From Virgibacillus sp. SK37 (GTDB lineage Bacteria > Bacillota > Bacilli > Bacillales > Amphibacillaceae), in the NCBI RefSeq assembly GCF_000725285.1, contig NZ_CP007161.1, forward strand, positions 1,163,911 to 1,227,910: a stretch of 64,000 bases of DNA, written 5' to 3'. Shown one piece after another: positions 26,391-35,718 of the stretch. The notes under the pieces are model-generated. The model saw nothing but the letters and a program-made list of their open reading frames with translations. It made no database searches and was not told where the DNA came from. The stretch's first letter is position 1, and each line of letters starts with the position of its first letter. Position numbers and translations under genes: made by a program.

Positions 26391-26586
26391 TTGTGTTTAA
26401 TGAATATTATGAAACTTGATTTTTGTGCAGTGTAATCGTTTATATGAAAAACAAAAATCACAATGATAAATTACTTAATCAAGAAAATGAATGAACTTTT
26501 AAAAGTTTAAGAAGCAAAATGAGTAGGTCAGTGAAAACTGTATCAGAGGCGTGAAAATTATACCAAATTATAAGGGGAGAATTTTA

Positions 26587-27144
26587 TTGAAACAAGCTTT
26601 GCTAATTATTGATGCACAGCAAGAACTTATTGATGGTAATGCGAACGAAAAGAGTGTATGCAATAAAGATAATTTGTTGGATAATATTAATAAAGTGGTA
26701 AATAAAGCAGTAATCTCGTGTAGCTTAGTTGTTTTTATAAGAGATAAAGATGTCGCGGAAGGCCGAGGGAAAGGATTTGAAATTCATTCCGAAATTGATA
26801 TACCCAAAGAAGCGAAGATATTTGATAAAGAAGCAACAAATTCGTTTTATGGAACGAAACTATTAGAGTTTTTACGTGATAACATGGTCGAACACCTTGT
26901 TGTTATGGGGTGCAAGACAGAGCATTGTATTGATACTACCGTAAGAACGGCAACGGTAAATGGACTCGACGTGACCTTAGTAGGAGATGGCCATTCCACA
27001 ACAGATTCACAATCCTTAACTGCCGAGCAGATTATCGCCCACCACAATGAAGTACTTCATGGACACTATAATGTTGATAATTTTTCTGTGGTCAGAAATG
27101 CAGATGACAACTTATTTACACCTAATCACGATGAATATCGATAA
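26587..27144 (+). CDS. Isochorismatase-like cysteine hydrolase
   Basis: The 185-residue protein has the triad of the family: Asp in LLIIDAQ, a Lys in the SFYGTKLLEFL region and Cys in VMGCKTEHCIDTT. The ending AEQIIAHHNEVL is also characteristic. Relatives include nicotinamidases and uncharacterised amidases; the substrate is unknown. The start chosen is the TTG at 26587 after GGGGAGAA, since the upstream codons have no binding site. Confidence 0.9.
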   Translation: MKQALLIIDAQQELIDGNANEKSVCNKDNLLDNINKVVNKAVISCSLVVFIRDKDVAEGRGKGFEIHSEIDIPKEAKIFDKEATNSFYGTKLLEFLRDNMVEHLVVMGCKTEHCIDTTVRTATVNGLDVTLVGDGHSTTDSQSLTAEQIIAHHNEVLHGHYNVDNFSVVRNADDNLFTPNHDEYR

Positions 27145-27184
27145 TTAATATTTATTATTATAAAGGGAGAGTGATTTTGAATGT

Positions 27185-28021
27185 GTGGGATTTGTAAGTA
27201 ATCATCAGGCAAGAGATTCAGAGTTACCAAATTATCGCAAAAAGATATTAAGTTCAATAGAGACAGATCTATTAAATGACGACAATGTAATGGCTCTCTT
27301 CTATGGTGGTTCCATCGGAAATGAAAATACAGATGAATATTCTGATATTGATCTAAGAGTAGTTGTAAAGCCTGAAAAAATAAAGGAATACGTTGTTAAT
27401 AAAAGGAATCGAGCTCAAGAATGGGGGAACGTCCTTTATTTTGAAGAAGTAAACCCCTTATCAGTTTACACTGTTGCTCATTATGATTGCTTTATTAAAG
27501 TTGATACTTTTTATTATATCCCTAGTGATATCCACCCCTCTTTATGGTTGCAAAATATTAAAATTATAAAAGATACGGATAAAATGATGGCTAAGATTTT
27601 AGACAACTCAATGTTACTTACTTATGAGCTATCCCTAGACGGATTAGAGTTATGGAGAACGAAATTTTTTGCGCATTTTCATGAGGCATATAGAAGAGTT
27701 ATGAGAAAAGAGTATTTTTATGCTATGAAATGTATAGATAATTTAAGGTTATTAATTATCGCTGGATGGTATATGGAAATCGGACTTCAACCAAATACGT
27801 TTGGTGATTGGGCCAGATATGAAGGTGAAAGAAGTAATTTAGAAGAATGGCAGCAGTCGCTTCTCAAAAGTTGGGATTGTCGACGGGATCCAGGAGAGAT
27901 TTTAAATGTCATGAAATGTATAGCTCATGAATTTAAAAAAGTACATCATTCTCTTTGTTATAAATTAAATATTGATGAGAACCCTGAGTGGTTAGCTAAA
28001 ATTATAAACATGGTTATATGA
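27185..28021 (+). CDS. Nucleotidyltransferase (aminoglycoside adenylyltransferase-like)
   Basis: This protein of about 278 residues has the polymerase-beta-type signature FYGGSIGNENTDEYSDIDL (GS plus DxD) at about 39-57, followed by a helical C-terminal domain as in AadE/AAC6-adenylyl families. Metal-binding Asp residues are intact. The true start is unclear: GGGAGAG lies 13 bases before the GTG at 27185, while a nearer ATG is out of frame. Substrate, drug or otherwise, is unknown. Confidence 0.8.
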   Translation: MGFVSNHQARDSELPNYRKKILSSIETDLLNDDNVMALFYGGSIGNENTDEYSDIDLRVVVKPEKIKEYVVNKRNRAQEWGNVLYFEEVNPLSVYTVAHYDCFIKVDTFYYIPSDIHPSLWLQNIKIIKDTDKMMAKILDNSMLLTYELSLDGLELWRTKFFAHFHEAYRRVMRKEYFYAMKCIDNLRLLIIAGWYMEIGLQPNTFGDWARYEGERSNLEEWQQSLLKSWDCRRDPGEILNVMKCIAHEFKKVHHSLCYKLNIDENPEWLAKIINMVI

Positions 28022-28144
28022 ATTTAACACACTGCTCTTCAAAAGTGTACTTATTTTTAATTGGCATGTTTCCTCCACCTTCCGCTTGGAAGACTAAGAA
28101 TTAGAAAAGATATTAAAATTCAATGAAATTACTGAGGTGATTTT

Positions 28145-28645
28145 ATGAAGAAAATTGTTCTAATATTAATTTTATTCGGCATACCTTTTGTTGTGGCTGC
28201 TTGTACATCAGATGAAGCAGTTCAAAAAGAGATTACTCTCCCCAAAGATGTTCCTGAATTTGTAACGAAAGCTGGTTTTGACAACATTGATTGGGAAAAG
28301 GAAGCAGTGGAATTCGGTGATAAAAATATTATTGGAAATGAAAACAAATCTGGTGTTATTGGTGTAGATATGCCCAGTTTAGATGGCCAAAAGTGGATGT
28401 GGCATCTTTGGGGAATTGAAAATCCGGAAAACACGGAGTTCACAGTTGTAGGGTTTCATAAAGAAACAGGAACCGTTCATCATATTCTGAAAGAAGGATG
28501 GTCCACATCGCTTAGTGGAGCAAACAATGGTGCAGATGCACATACACCATCTTCAGTAAAAATACCAGATCCAGGAAAATGGGCTGTGCTACTCTATACG
28601 GATGATGAATTATTTGACATATTAATATATGAAATAGATGAATAG
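28145..28645 (+). CDS. Lipoprotein, possibly DUF4871-type
   Basis: The 166-residue precursor has a signal peptide and lipobox VAAC at 17-20. The mature part ends in a beta-sandwich-like segment (GKWAVLLYTDDELFDILIYE). A decayed partial copy of its 5' end occurs at 30718. Role unknown; anchored outside the membrane. Confidence 0.82.
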   Translation: MKKIVLILILFGIPFVVAACTSDEAVQKEITLPKDVPEFVTKAGFDNIDWEKEAVEFGDKNIIGNENKSGVIGVDMPSLDGQKWMWHLWGIENPENTEFTVVGFHKETGTVHHILKEGWSTSLSGANNGADAHTPSSVKIPDPGKWAVLLYTDDELFDILIYEIDE

Positions 28646-28731
28646 TTTCTTATCATACCAATATCATGCCCAATTGCAACACAATCTTATAAGAGACTCA
28701 ATTTGGAATCCGATGAAAAGGATGATAAATA

Positions 28732-28833
28732 ATGATGACAAACTTCAGTGTAGTTGGTTCTATAATCTCTCTTGCTGTTTTCTTTTTTGTACTTTATCTT
28801 TTGCGTAAATTTATACAGTCTCTTAGAAAGTGA
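28732..28833 (+). CDS. 33-residue single-helix membrane peptide
   Basis: The ATG at 28732 (or 28735) follows AAAGGATGATAA. It has one helix, and the C-terminus is LRKFIQSLRK. It is a small orphan like several others in this region. Confidence 0.5.
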   Translation: MMTNFSVVGSIISLAVFFFVLYLLRKFIQSLRK

Positions 28834-28898
28834 ACAAATATTAATTAAAACAGAATTTTACCAGTAAGTTTTTATAAAAAGATATTCTGGAGGTTTTT

Positions 28899-29333
28899 AT
28901 GTTAAAGGAAGCAACGTTACAGGAGGTCAAAAAGGTTGCAGATCTTGCTTTGCGCCTTTGGTCGAATCACACATTGGAGGAATTAAATCAAGAAATTACA
29001 CATGTTATTTCTCAACCTGATTCAAAGATTATTTTATCTTATCATGCCAACGAAGTAATTGGGTTTGCACAGTGCCAGCTGAGATATGATTATGTGGAAG
29101 GGACTAGTTCAAGTCCAGTAGGATATTTAGAAGGGCTTTTTGTAAAAGAGGAGTTTCGTAAACAGGACGTTGCTAGAAGTTTAGTGAGTACTTGTGAAGA
29201 ATGGGCAAAGGAAAAAGGTTGTCGTGAATTTGCAAGTGACTGTGAATTGGAAAATGTAGAGAGCCTGGTAATGCATCAAAAATTAGGATTTGGCGAGGCA
29301 AATCGTATTATTTGTTTTAAAAAGGATTTATAA
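28899..29333 (+). CDS. Aminoglycoside 6'-N-acetyltransferase-like GNAT
   Basis: The 144-residue protein has the AAC(6') pattern through most of its length: GFAQCQLRYDYVEGTSSSPV, GYLEGLFVKEEFRKQ, WAKEKGCREFASDCELEN and HQKLGFGEANRIICFKK. These regions carry acetyl-CoA binding and substrate contacts in chromosomal AAC(6')-I enzymes. Whether it acts on aminoglycosides is not shown. A decayed copy of its C-terminal part lies at 30846-30930. Confidence 0.85.
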   Translation: MLKEATLQEVKKVADLALRLWSNHTLEELNQEITHVISQPDSKIILSYHANEVIGFAQCQLRYDYVEGTSSSPVGYLEGLFVKEEFRKQDVARSLVSTCEEWAKEKGCREFASDCELENVESLVMHQKLGFGEANRIICFKKDL

Positions 29334-29398
29334 ATCTGGAATTAAAAACTCGATGCTTATTTTTAAAGAAATAATAATGTATAGCGCGAGGTGACTTT

Positions 29399-29959
29399 AT
29401 GAGTCTAAGGGACAAAGAAATAAAATTAGTAATAGGGTCAGGAGAATATAATAACAATCCGGGTTGGTTGCACACTCAAGAAAATGAACTTAGTTTACTA
29501 GACGAGAAAACCTGGGGGAAAACGTTTGATAATAATTCGATTGCTGTAATCTTGGCTGAACATGTATGGGAGCATCTAACTTACAATGAAGGAGTTCAAG
29601 CTGCAAAGGTGTGCCATGAATTTCTGAAGCCTGATGGATACATAAGATGTGCTGTTCCTGATGCCTTTTTCCAAGATGAAGAATATCAGAATACAGTTAA
29701 AATAGGAGGTCCCGGACCAAAAGATCATCCAGCAGCAGATCATAAGATCGTTTATAATTATAAAACTATCACGGATATGTTTCATACTGCCGGATTTGAA
29801 ACACAATTACTCGAGTATTTTGATGAAAAAGGTGCATTTCACCAAAATTTTTGGGATGGAAAAGATGGAGTGATTTTTAGATCAAAAAAGTATGACCCAA
29901 GAAATCAAGGGCAGCAGATTATATTTCCATCCTTGATAGTTGACGCTGTAAAGATATAA
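29399..29959 (+). CDS. Predicted SAM-dependent methyltransferase-like protein
   Basis: The 186-residue protein resembles COG4627-type methyltransferases. After VIGSGEYNNNPGWLHTQ it has ILAEHVWEHLTYNEGVQAAK, the post-motif region where AEH.WEHL replaces the usual SAM-fold strand 4, and later LKPDGYIRCAVPD. The N-terminal glycine motif I is short, so SAM binding is uncertain. GAGGTGAC lies before the ATG. Confidence 0.75.
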   Translation: MSLRDKEIKLVIGSGEYNNNPGWLHTQENELSLLDEKTWGKTFDNNSIAVILAEHVWEHLTYNEGVQAAKVCHEFLKPDGYIRCAVPDAFFQDEEYQNTVKIGGPGPKDHPAADHKIVYNYKTITDMFHTAGFETQLLEYFDEKGAFHQNFWDGKDGVIFRSKKYDPRNQGQQIIFPSLIVDAVKI

Positions 29960-30054
29960 ACGAAGATTAGCAGCATTTGGTTCTGCGTATATGGTGAATC
30001 GTAATATGAAATGCTATAATAAATTAAAATATTCATGGAAGAGGTGATCATTAC

Positions 30055-30252
30055 ATGGATACAGCTAAGGATCGTTTACTTAAAATTATTAATGAAATAC
30101 CTGAACAAGAAGTGGATAAAATTTTGGATTTTGCAGAGTATTTAAAGGCTAAAAGAGATAAAAGGATGTCTGAAGATTTAACAAAAGCTAGTGAGAGTAG
30201 CTTAGATTTTTGGGATAATGACATCGATGACGAGGTTTGGAACAATGTATAA
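30055..30252 (+). CDS. Antitoxin of a MazF-type pair
   Basis: The 65-residue acidic protein has an N-terminal helical motif (EQEVDKILDFAEYLKAKRDK) like DUF2281/antitoxin proteins and an acidic C-terminus (DFWDNDIDDEVWNNV) likely to bind the toxin. It overlaps the toxin start by 8 bases. A TATAAT lies at 30015-30020. GAGGTGATC is the binding site. Confidence 0.82.
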   Translation: MDTAKDRLLKIINEIPEQEVDKILDFAEYLKAKRDKRMSEDLTKASESSLDFWDNDIDDEVWNNV

Positions 30253-30580
30253 ACAAGGTGATATTGTTTTAATCCCAGTTCCGTTCAGTGATTTAAAATC
30301 CCACAAGCAACGTCCAGTACTTATTATTTCAAGTAATAGTTATAACGAATTGACCGAAGATATCGTCGTTTTAGCCATTACTTCAAAAATAAAAGACCTT
30401 GCGTATTCAGTAGTGATTGAATCTAAAGATTTAACAGAGGGTGAACTTAAAGTAACATCTGAAATTAGAGCAGACAAAGTCTATACGCTTTCTAAAAATA
30501 TTGTTAAAAAGAAATTTGGACAGGTGAAAACTGGAATTTTGGAGTCTGTTCGAGTTAAAATCACCGAACTTATAAAATAA
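30245..30580 (+). CDS. MazF/PemK-type endoribonuclease toxin
   Basis: The 111-residue protein has QGDIVLIPVPFSDL and HKQRPVLIISSNSYN, followed by DIVVLAITSKI, the three conserved blocks of MazF/PemK RNases. The ATG at 30245 lies inside the antitoxin's last codons; earlier in-frame codons are unlikely. Partners form a classical type II module ending in a terminator. Confidence 0.88.
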   Translation: MYKQGDIVLIPVPFSDLKSHKQRPVLIISSNSYNELTEDIVVLAITSKIKDLAYSVVIESKDLTEGELKVTSEIRADKVYTLSKNIVKKKFGQVKTGILESVRVKITELIK

Positions 30581-30590
30581 CTGTGTAGTA

Positions 30591-30618
30591 GGGAGCCATG
30601 TTACAGCTCCCTTTTTTT
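30591..30618 (+). terminator. Intrinsic terminator after the MazF-type module
   Basis: GGGAGC and GCTCCC enclose a 9-base loop and are followed by seven T. Confidence 0.9.
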
Positions 30619-30717
30619 CTAATAGAAGTTTTTGTGACCCGCAAAATTAAAAGTAAAAGCAATTTATGATGCAGCAGGATGTTAAAGAGAAATTTAAATT
30701 GCTCAAAAATGAATAGT

Positions 30718-30930
30718 GGGTGGTTTTATGGATTGAATTATTCCAACATTTATATTATTCAATATAAAATTGTTGTGGAAACTTGCACGTCAGATGAAAT
30801 GTAGCAAAAAAGTTTTTTTCCCTCAAAAAAATTTCTTACAAAATCTGTTGTCGTGAATTTGCAAGTAGCTGGGAATTGTTAAAGAGCTTGATAATGTACC
30901 TAAGAATAGGGTTGTAACCGTATTAAAATA
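30718..30930 (+). pseudogene. Chimeric decayed copy of the lipoprotein and AAC(6')-like genes
   Basis: 30718-30835 aligns with the 5' end of the lipoprotein gene at 28138-28250, including the lipobox region read as CTSDEM. 30846-30930 aligns with the 3' part of the acetyltransferase gene at 29219-29310 (CREFAS..EL). The ~1 kb between them in the original is missing. Both parts carry stops. This is a partial duplication followed by deletion and drift. Confidence 0.65.
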
Positions 30931-30969
30931 AATGTATATGACAAAATACGTATTTAGGGTGAGAAGCGG

Positions 30970-31641
30970 ATGATTGGGATAAGTATTGCGACGAAATGGG
31001 AGTATGAAGCCACGTTAGAGTACTTTGGCATAAAGGATAATGAACGCCTCAGTTATCCCTATGGCGAATATTTTTTAAGAACTATTAATAACTCTGAACT
31101 TATTTTTTACAGCACTGGTGTAAGAAAAGTAAATGGTGTTGGTGGCAATCAGTATATGATTTCAAAATTCAACTTATCTAAAGTGATCGTTGCTGGTACG
31201 TGTGCAGGTATAGATGACAGATATAATAATCTAGATATTTTTGTACCTAATAAAGCCGTCCAATATGATTGCACAGTAAAAGAAGTTGAGCCTTTAATCA
31301 AACAATCCTTCACAGTCGATATTGATCTATCAAAATACGGTAGTGATTTTCATACTGGAGTAATTGGTACAGCTGATAAAGCAGTAGTAATGTGGAAGGA
31401 CTATTTGGAACTGAAAGAAAACGAAATAACAATTGCAGATACGGAAGCTGGCGCAATTGCTTACATATGTAAGAAGAATGGTGTTGAATGCATTATTATA
31501 AAAGGGATCTCCGATTTCTCGACGGATGAAAGCAGTTCCGATAAATATGAATCGAACATGGCACAAATTAATATTTATGTAGAGAATACCCCTAAAGTTA
31601 TGAATAAAATATTAAAAGATTATTTAAAGAGATTTATATAA
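30970..31641 (+). CDS. MTA/SAH nucleosidase-like phosphorylase-superfamily protein
   Basis: The 223-residue protein has the PNP_UDP_1 fold. Residues read VIVAGTCAGIDD (phosphate- or ribose-side loop) and ADTEAGAIAYICKKNG, with KGISDFSTD carrying the catalytic Asp. In MTA/SAH nucleosidases this Asp protonates the purine. Substrate is uncertain because the active-site Met-Glu is Thr-Glu here. GTGAGAAGCGG lies before the ATG. Confidence 0.82.
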   Translation: MIGISIATKWEYEATLEYFGIKDNERLSYPYGEYFLRTINNSELIFYSTGVRKVNGVGGNQYMISKFNLSKVIVAGTCAGIDDRYNNLDIFVPNKAVQYDCTVKEVEPLIKQSFTVDIDLSKYGSDFHTGVIGTADKAVVMWKDYLELKENEITIADTEAGAIAYICKKNGVECIIIKGISDFSTDESSSDKYESNMAQINIYVENTPKVMNKILKDYLKRFI

Positions 31642-31788
31642 CTAATGTTAAAGTTAATTGTTAATGAAGAACATCCTAAATGCTACCTTATTTCATATAA
31701 AACGGCATTTTAGTTGCTTGGTAATGTATTGGAATCCGGGCAGATTGGGATAAGAGATTTTAAAATTATCATTGTGGGAGAGGGAAAT

Positions 31789-32091
31789 ATGGGCAAACGA
31801 CAGATAATTTCAATAGTGAGCCTTATAATAAGTGGTATTCTAGCTTTATTTGCATCTTTGTTTTTAGCATCAGGAACTATTGCAGAAAACTATACCGATA
31901 AAACCTTCGTTGCACCAGAATTTTTTATAATCCTTGCTATTTGGGGAATAGGTGTTGTTTTCTTTTTCGTCCAGCAATTCAAAGCTCATACGGTTTTTTT
32001 CGTCTTATCACTTGTATTTATGTGGTTATCCGTTCCAATAGGATTTCGTATAGGTATATACTGTGCTTTAAAAGCCAAAGGGGAGATTTGA
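31789..32091 (+). CDS. Hypothetical membrane protein, three helices
   Basis: The 100-residue product has helices at about 6-27, 43-64 and 68-92. The ATG at 31789 follows GGGAGAGGG; the upstream TTG at 31714 has no binding site. No family recognised. Confidence 0.7.
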   Translation: MGKRQIISIVSLIISGILALFASLFLASGTIAENYTDKTFVAPEFFIILAIWGIGVVFFFVQQFKAHTVFFVLSLVFMWLSVPIGFRIGIYCALKAKGEI

Positions 32092-32195
32092 AAGTTCCGT
32101 AATTGAACGTGATTCTATAATAAGTAAATGCACTTGTCTTGAAAAAAGGTACATACGATGTATTTGAGATACAATATGAAATTAAGGAGAAAACT

Positions 32196-32570
32196 ATGAG
32201 TAAACCATTTATTGAACAAGTACATTATATTCGTATTCCTGTAAGAAATTTAGAACAGTCTGCGCATTGGTACAGAGATGTACTAGGCCTTCAGTTATTA
32301 AACATTACAGAGGAACCATTGGCGATTATCAAAGTAAATAAAGGTCCTTTTTTACTTATCTTGGTTCCTACGGATGATGATACCTTTGCACATTTTACAA
32401 TTGATAATGAAAAAGCATTTAGTATCGGTTTTACTAGTCCAAGATTAACTGAATTTCATCAACACTTAGTTGATAATCAAGTTACAGTCGAGGATATTGA
32501 AGAAGATAACGATCATGCCTATTTCCACTTTTATGATCCAAACGGTAATAAGCTTCAAGTACATTGGTGA
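32196..32570 (+). CDS. VOC/glyoxalase-family protein
   Basis: The 124-residue protein begins EQVHYIRIPVRNLEQSAHWY and ends HFYDPNGNKLQVHW, the paired beta-alpha-beta modules of the vicinal oxygen chelate fold. His and Glu positions for metal binding are partly kept. It could be a resistance or detoxification enzyme; the substrate is unknown. The ATG at 32196 follows AAGGAGA. Confidence 0.87.
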   Translation: MSKPFIEQVHYIRIPVRNLEQSAHWYRDVLGLQLLNITEEPLAIIKVNKGPFLLILVPTDDDTFAHFTIDNEKAFSIGFTSPRLTEFHQHLVDNQVTVEDIEEDNDHAYFHFYDPNGNKLQVHW

Positions 32571-32623
32571 GATAAAATAAATTACCTTATTTCGTTTTAA
32601 TACTTTTTAAACTGAGGTGTGTT

Positions 32624-33130
32624 ATGGAGATTAGAAAAGCTAATTTAAACGACGCTTTAGGTGTTGCAAAAGTGCAGGTGGATAGTTGGAAAACTACATA
32701 TAAAGATATTGTTCCAAATGAGTATTTAGAACAGATGACTTATGAAAACAGAGCGAAAAAGTGGAAGGATATTCTTTCTGGGCAGGATGTATTTGTTGCG
32801 GAACATAAGGGTGAAATAATTGGCTTCTCCAATGCCGGTGAGGAAAGAACAGGTAAATATCCTGATTATAAGGGTGAGTTATATGCAATATATATCCTTA
32901 AGGAACACCAAGGAAAGGGTATAGGGAAATTATTGCTTAACCCTGTCGTTGATAGATTAAAAGATAAAAATATTTTTTCAATGGCCGTATCCGTATTAGA
33001 AGAAAATAAATCAAGACTATTTTATGAGCACCTTGGAGCAAAGAAAATAGATAGGAAAAGGATAGAGGTTTCAGGTAAGTGGTTATATGAGCTTGTTTAT
33101 GGTTGGAAAGATATAAAAGAAATAAAATAA
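32624..33130 (+). CDS. GNAT acetyltransferase
   Basis: The 168-residue protein is a typical Bacillus GNAT enzyme: IRKANLNDALGVAKVQVDSW at the N-terminus, ELYAIYILKEHQGKGIGKLL as the acetyl-CoA motif (about 87-106) and NKSRLFYEHLGAKKI. Substrate unknown. GAGGTGTG precedes the ATG. Confidence 0.9.
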   Translation: MEIRKANLNDALGVAKVQVDSWKTTYKDIVPNEYLEQMTYENRAKKWKDILSGQDVFVAEHKGEIIGFSNAGEERTGKYPDYKGELYAIYILKEHQGKGIGKLLLNPVVDRLKDKNIFSMAVSVLEENKSRLFYEHLGAKKIDRKRIEVSGKWLYELVYGWKDIKEIK

Positions 33131-33232
33131 TAATCCTTTCATTCTCGCTGCCACAAGTATATATCTGCGATTCTTGCGTATTAACAGCATTTTATTATAT
33201 TTGATCAAAAATAAACAAAAGAAGGTACTATA

Positions 33233-34048
33233 GTGGAAGTTATTACAGAGAAATTAATATACATAGCCTTATTTATCTTTATTATTCATTCTATTGAAAC
33301 GCTTGCCTATGCAGTAAGATTATCGGGTGCAAGAGTAAAAATGATTGCTTCGGCATTATCTCTTTTCAATATAATGGTAATGGTTTCGAGATTGGCAAAT
33401 ATGATGCAGCAACCCTTTACTGGTAGCTTAATAGATACTGCGCCAACTAGTAATGCACAGGAATTTGTAGCGACGCAATTTCGTTTTCTTATAGGAGCTT
33501 CAACGATTGGAACTATATGTGGAATACTATTGCTACCCACCTTTATAGCCCTGTTTTCAAGGGCAATAATACATTTATCGGAAGAGAAGGGTTCTGTACC
33601 ATCCTTATTTAAAAGAATTTTTTCCCTACAGTATATTAGGCGTGGAGTGACCCATCTTAACTTACCTAAATTTTCATATCTAAGAGATACGAAGATAAAG
33701 GATATTCCAATAAGATTATTTCTAATAAATATGATAATAACAGCAATATACACAATTGGCGTACTGTCAGCATTATATGCTGCTTTATTAGCACCAGAGC
33801 GAGCATCCACGGCTATCATGGCTTCAGGTTTAATAAATGGGATGGCAACAATCTTGTTGGTTATTTTCGTTGACCCAAAAGTCTCTGTGGTTGCCGATAA
33901 CGTTGTTAATCAGAGAGGAAGCTACCAAACATTAAAAAATATTTCCTTAATGATGGTGACATCAAGATTGTTAGGCACATTGTTGGCTCAACTGTTCTTT
34001 ATCCCTGGAGCAAAATATATTGCTTGGTTTACGCAGTTTATCGTTTAA
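33233..34048 (+). CDS. amj: Lipid II flippase Amj
   Basis: This 271-residue membrane protein matches the Amj (YdaH, DUF2837) family from end to end: the early IHSIETLAYAVRLSGARVK, SRLANMMQQPFTG, and the late LLVIFVDPKVSVVADNVV and TSRLLGTLLAQLFFIPGA. In Bacillus subtilis Amj is an alternative lipid II flippase under SigM control that can replace MurJ. Here it sits alone in an accessory region. The GTG start follows AAGAAGG. No SigM-type promoter was recognised. Confidence 0.93.
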   Translation: MEVITEKLIYIALFIFIIHSIETLAYAVRLSGARVKMIASALSLFNIMVMVSRLANMMQQPFTGSLIDTAPTSNAQEFVATQFRFLIGASTIGTICGILLLPTFIALFSRAIIHLSEEKGSVPSLFKRIFSLQYIRRGVTHLNLPKFSYLRDTKIKDIPIRLFLINMIITAIYTIGVLSALYAALLAPERASTAIMASGLINGMATILLVIFVDPKVSVVADNVVNQRGSYQTLKNISLMMVTSRLLGTLLAQLFFIPGAKYIAWFTQFIV

Positions 34049-34166
34049 TGCTGGGATATTGAGGGGTCATTGAAAGGATTCTATCTACGAGAGAGTAAAA
34101 TGGTTATGATTTTCGGGCAAGTGATTATTCTTTTCGTAACAGTTTTTAAAAGAGGAGAAAAAGAAT

Positions 34167-35015
34167 ATGAAATTTAAAACAAACGACGGTCTGGACTTAT
34201 ATTTTGATATAGGCGGAAAAGGAATTCCTTGCATTTACCTTCATGGGGGGCCAGGGTATTGGAGTAAATCATTTCAACACTATTCTAAAATTCTCTTGGA
34301 AGATAAACTGAATATGATTTACTTGGATCAAAGGGGTTGCGGCCGTTCAGAACATAGCGTTCGCAAGAATTACTCTTTAAATAAATTAGTAAATGATATT
34401 GAGGAACTGAGAGTTTTTTTGGGAATAAATGAGTGGATAGTCATGGCACACTCATTTGGCGGGATACTTGCAGTAAGCTATGCGAACCAATATCCTGAAC
34501 GAACGAAAGGATTAATCCTATCTAATGTAACACTTAATATGTACGATTCCTTTGATCACCAAATGAAAAAAGGATCTAAAATATTGAGAACAAAAATAAA
34601 GGAATTATCAACAAAAAGTATAAGTACATTTATAGAGGATTACTTTTCAATTGTTGGAAAACTAATGGAGGTTAATGAGTACTTTAAATTTCAATATGTT
34701 GATCTAGCAAATAAGAGGGAAACAGACATACTTGATGGGGGAGGTTTAAATAGTGATCCTGGTTTTCAAGAACATATTTTTTCATCGGAGGAGTTTTTTC
34801 AGGATTTTACTACATTAACAAACAAGATTACCAGTCCTACGTTAGTTATAGCAGGAGCATATGATGATGCAGTTGGACCTTCACATCATAAATTATTCGA
34901 ATTTAAAAACTCTACTGAAGTCATGCTAGCAAGTGCTCACCATCCCTATATTGAAAACCAGTCAGAGTTTAAAAATAGCATTATGAATTTTGTAGACAAT
35001 AAGTTTAGTAAATAG
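34167..35015 (+). CDS. Proline iminopeptidase-like alpha/beta hydrolase (S33)
   Basis: The 282-residue protein contains YLHGGPGYW, YLDQRGCGRS, the nucleophile motif MAHSFGGIL and a C-terminal ASAHHPYIE. HGGPG with DQRG is the hallmark of the S33 proline iminopeptidase family. AGGAGA lies before the ATG. Substrate unproven; many relatives are unspecific hydrolases. Confidence 0.9.
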   Translation: MKFKTNDGLDLYFDIGGKGIPCIYLHGGPGYWSKSFQHYSKILLEDKLNMIYLDQRGCGRSEHSVRKNYSLNKLVNDIEELRVFLGINEWIVMAHSFGGILAVSYANQYPERTKGLILSNVTLNMYDSFDHQMKKGSKILRTKIKELSTKSISTFIEDYFSIVGKLMEVNEYFKFQYVDLANKRETDILDGGGLNSDPGFQEHIFSSEEFFQDFTTLTNKITSPTLVIAGAYDDAVGPSHHKLFEFKNSTEVMLASAHHPYIENQSEFKNSIMNFVDNKFSK

Positions 35016-35064
35016 ACATCTTAACATTCGCTTGTATTGGAAAATTTGATTAGGAGGGAAATCA

Positions 35065-35490
35065 TTGAAGAAAATTATTTTATCACTTACGTTGTCTCTT
35101 TGCGGATTACTTCTATTTGCTTGCCAATCTCAAGACAAGCCAATGACGATATTAGGTGATATTTCATTGATTTCCATTTCAGAATCTAATGGCTATGGTG
35201 GAATAAATGAAAACTATGTTTCAACAATTGAGAAAGACAAAATTATATCAAGGTTTGAAGCGGTTTTAAAAAATGCAGAGGGCAGGAAACAGCAAATTGA
35301 TATCGATACGGAAGTTCCTGATTATGATATTTTAATTCTTTACGAAAGTGGGGAAACTCACGGATTACATCTTGTACTTGGAAATTTAGGAGAAAAAAGC
35401 AGAGTAATATATGCAGGGAAAGAAAACAACGGTTTTGATATATCACCTGAAGGTACAAGGGAATTAATAGGCTTATTGGGTAATCAATAA
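35065..35490 (+). CDS. Lipoprotein of unknown function
   Basis: The 141-residue precursor has a signal peptide with lipobox LLFAC (Cys at 20). The mature domain is mixed alpha/beta, and the region ILILYESGETHGLHLVLGN may form a sheet. The TTG start follows AGGAGGG. No family recognised. Confidence 0.8.
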   Translation: MKKIILSLTLSLCGLLLFACQSQDKPMTILGDISLISISESNGYGGINENYVSTIEKDKIISRFEAVLKNAEGRKQQIDIDTEVPDYDILILYESGETHGLHLVLGNLGEKSRVIYAGKENNGFDISPEGTRELIGLLGNQ

Positions 35491-35718
35491 ACCTATACCG
35501 CAGATAAGCGCAGTAGTTGAACAAGAGCTGCGATTGAATTAGGTTAACAAAAAGAAAATTCAATCCTATATACAATTGTGTACACTACATAACATAGGTG
35601 CAACTGTAAATTGACATAATGTAACTCCCACATGGTAGAACTTAAAGCGAAACTTTCTTATGATATGGGTAGTCATTGGAAAGTGCAATATTCAAATCTA
35701 CACAGGGAGGAAAAAGTA

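Noticed and set aside
27181-27201. ATG with better spacing before the nucleotidyltransferase gene
   Set aside because: It opens a frame of only six codons and is out of frame with the gene, though a lost base here could explain the weak start.
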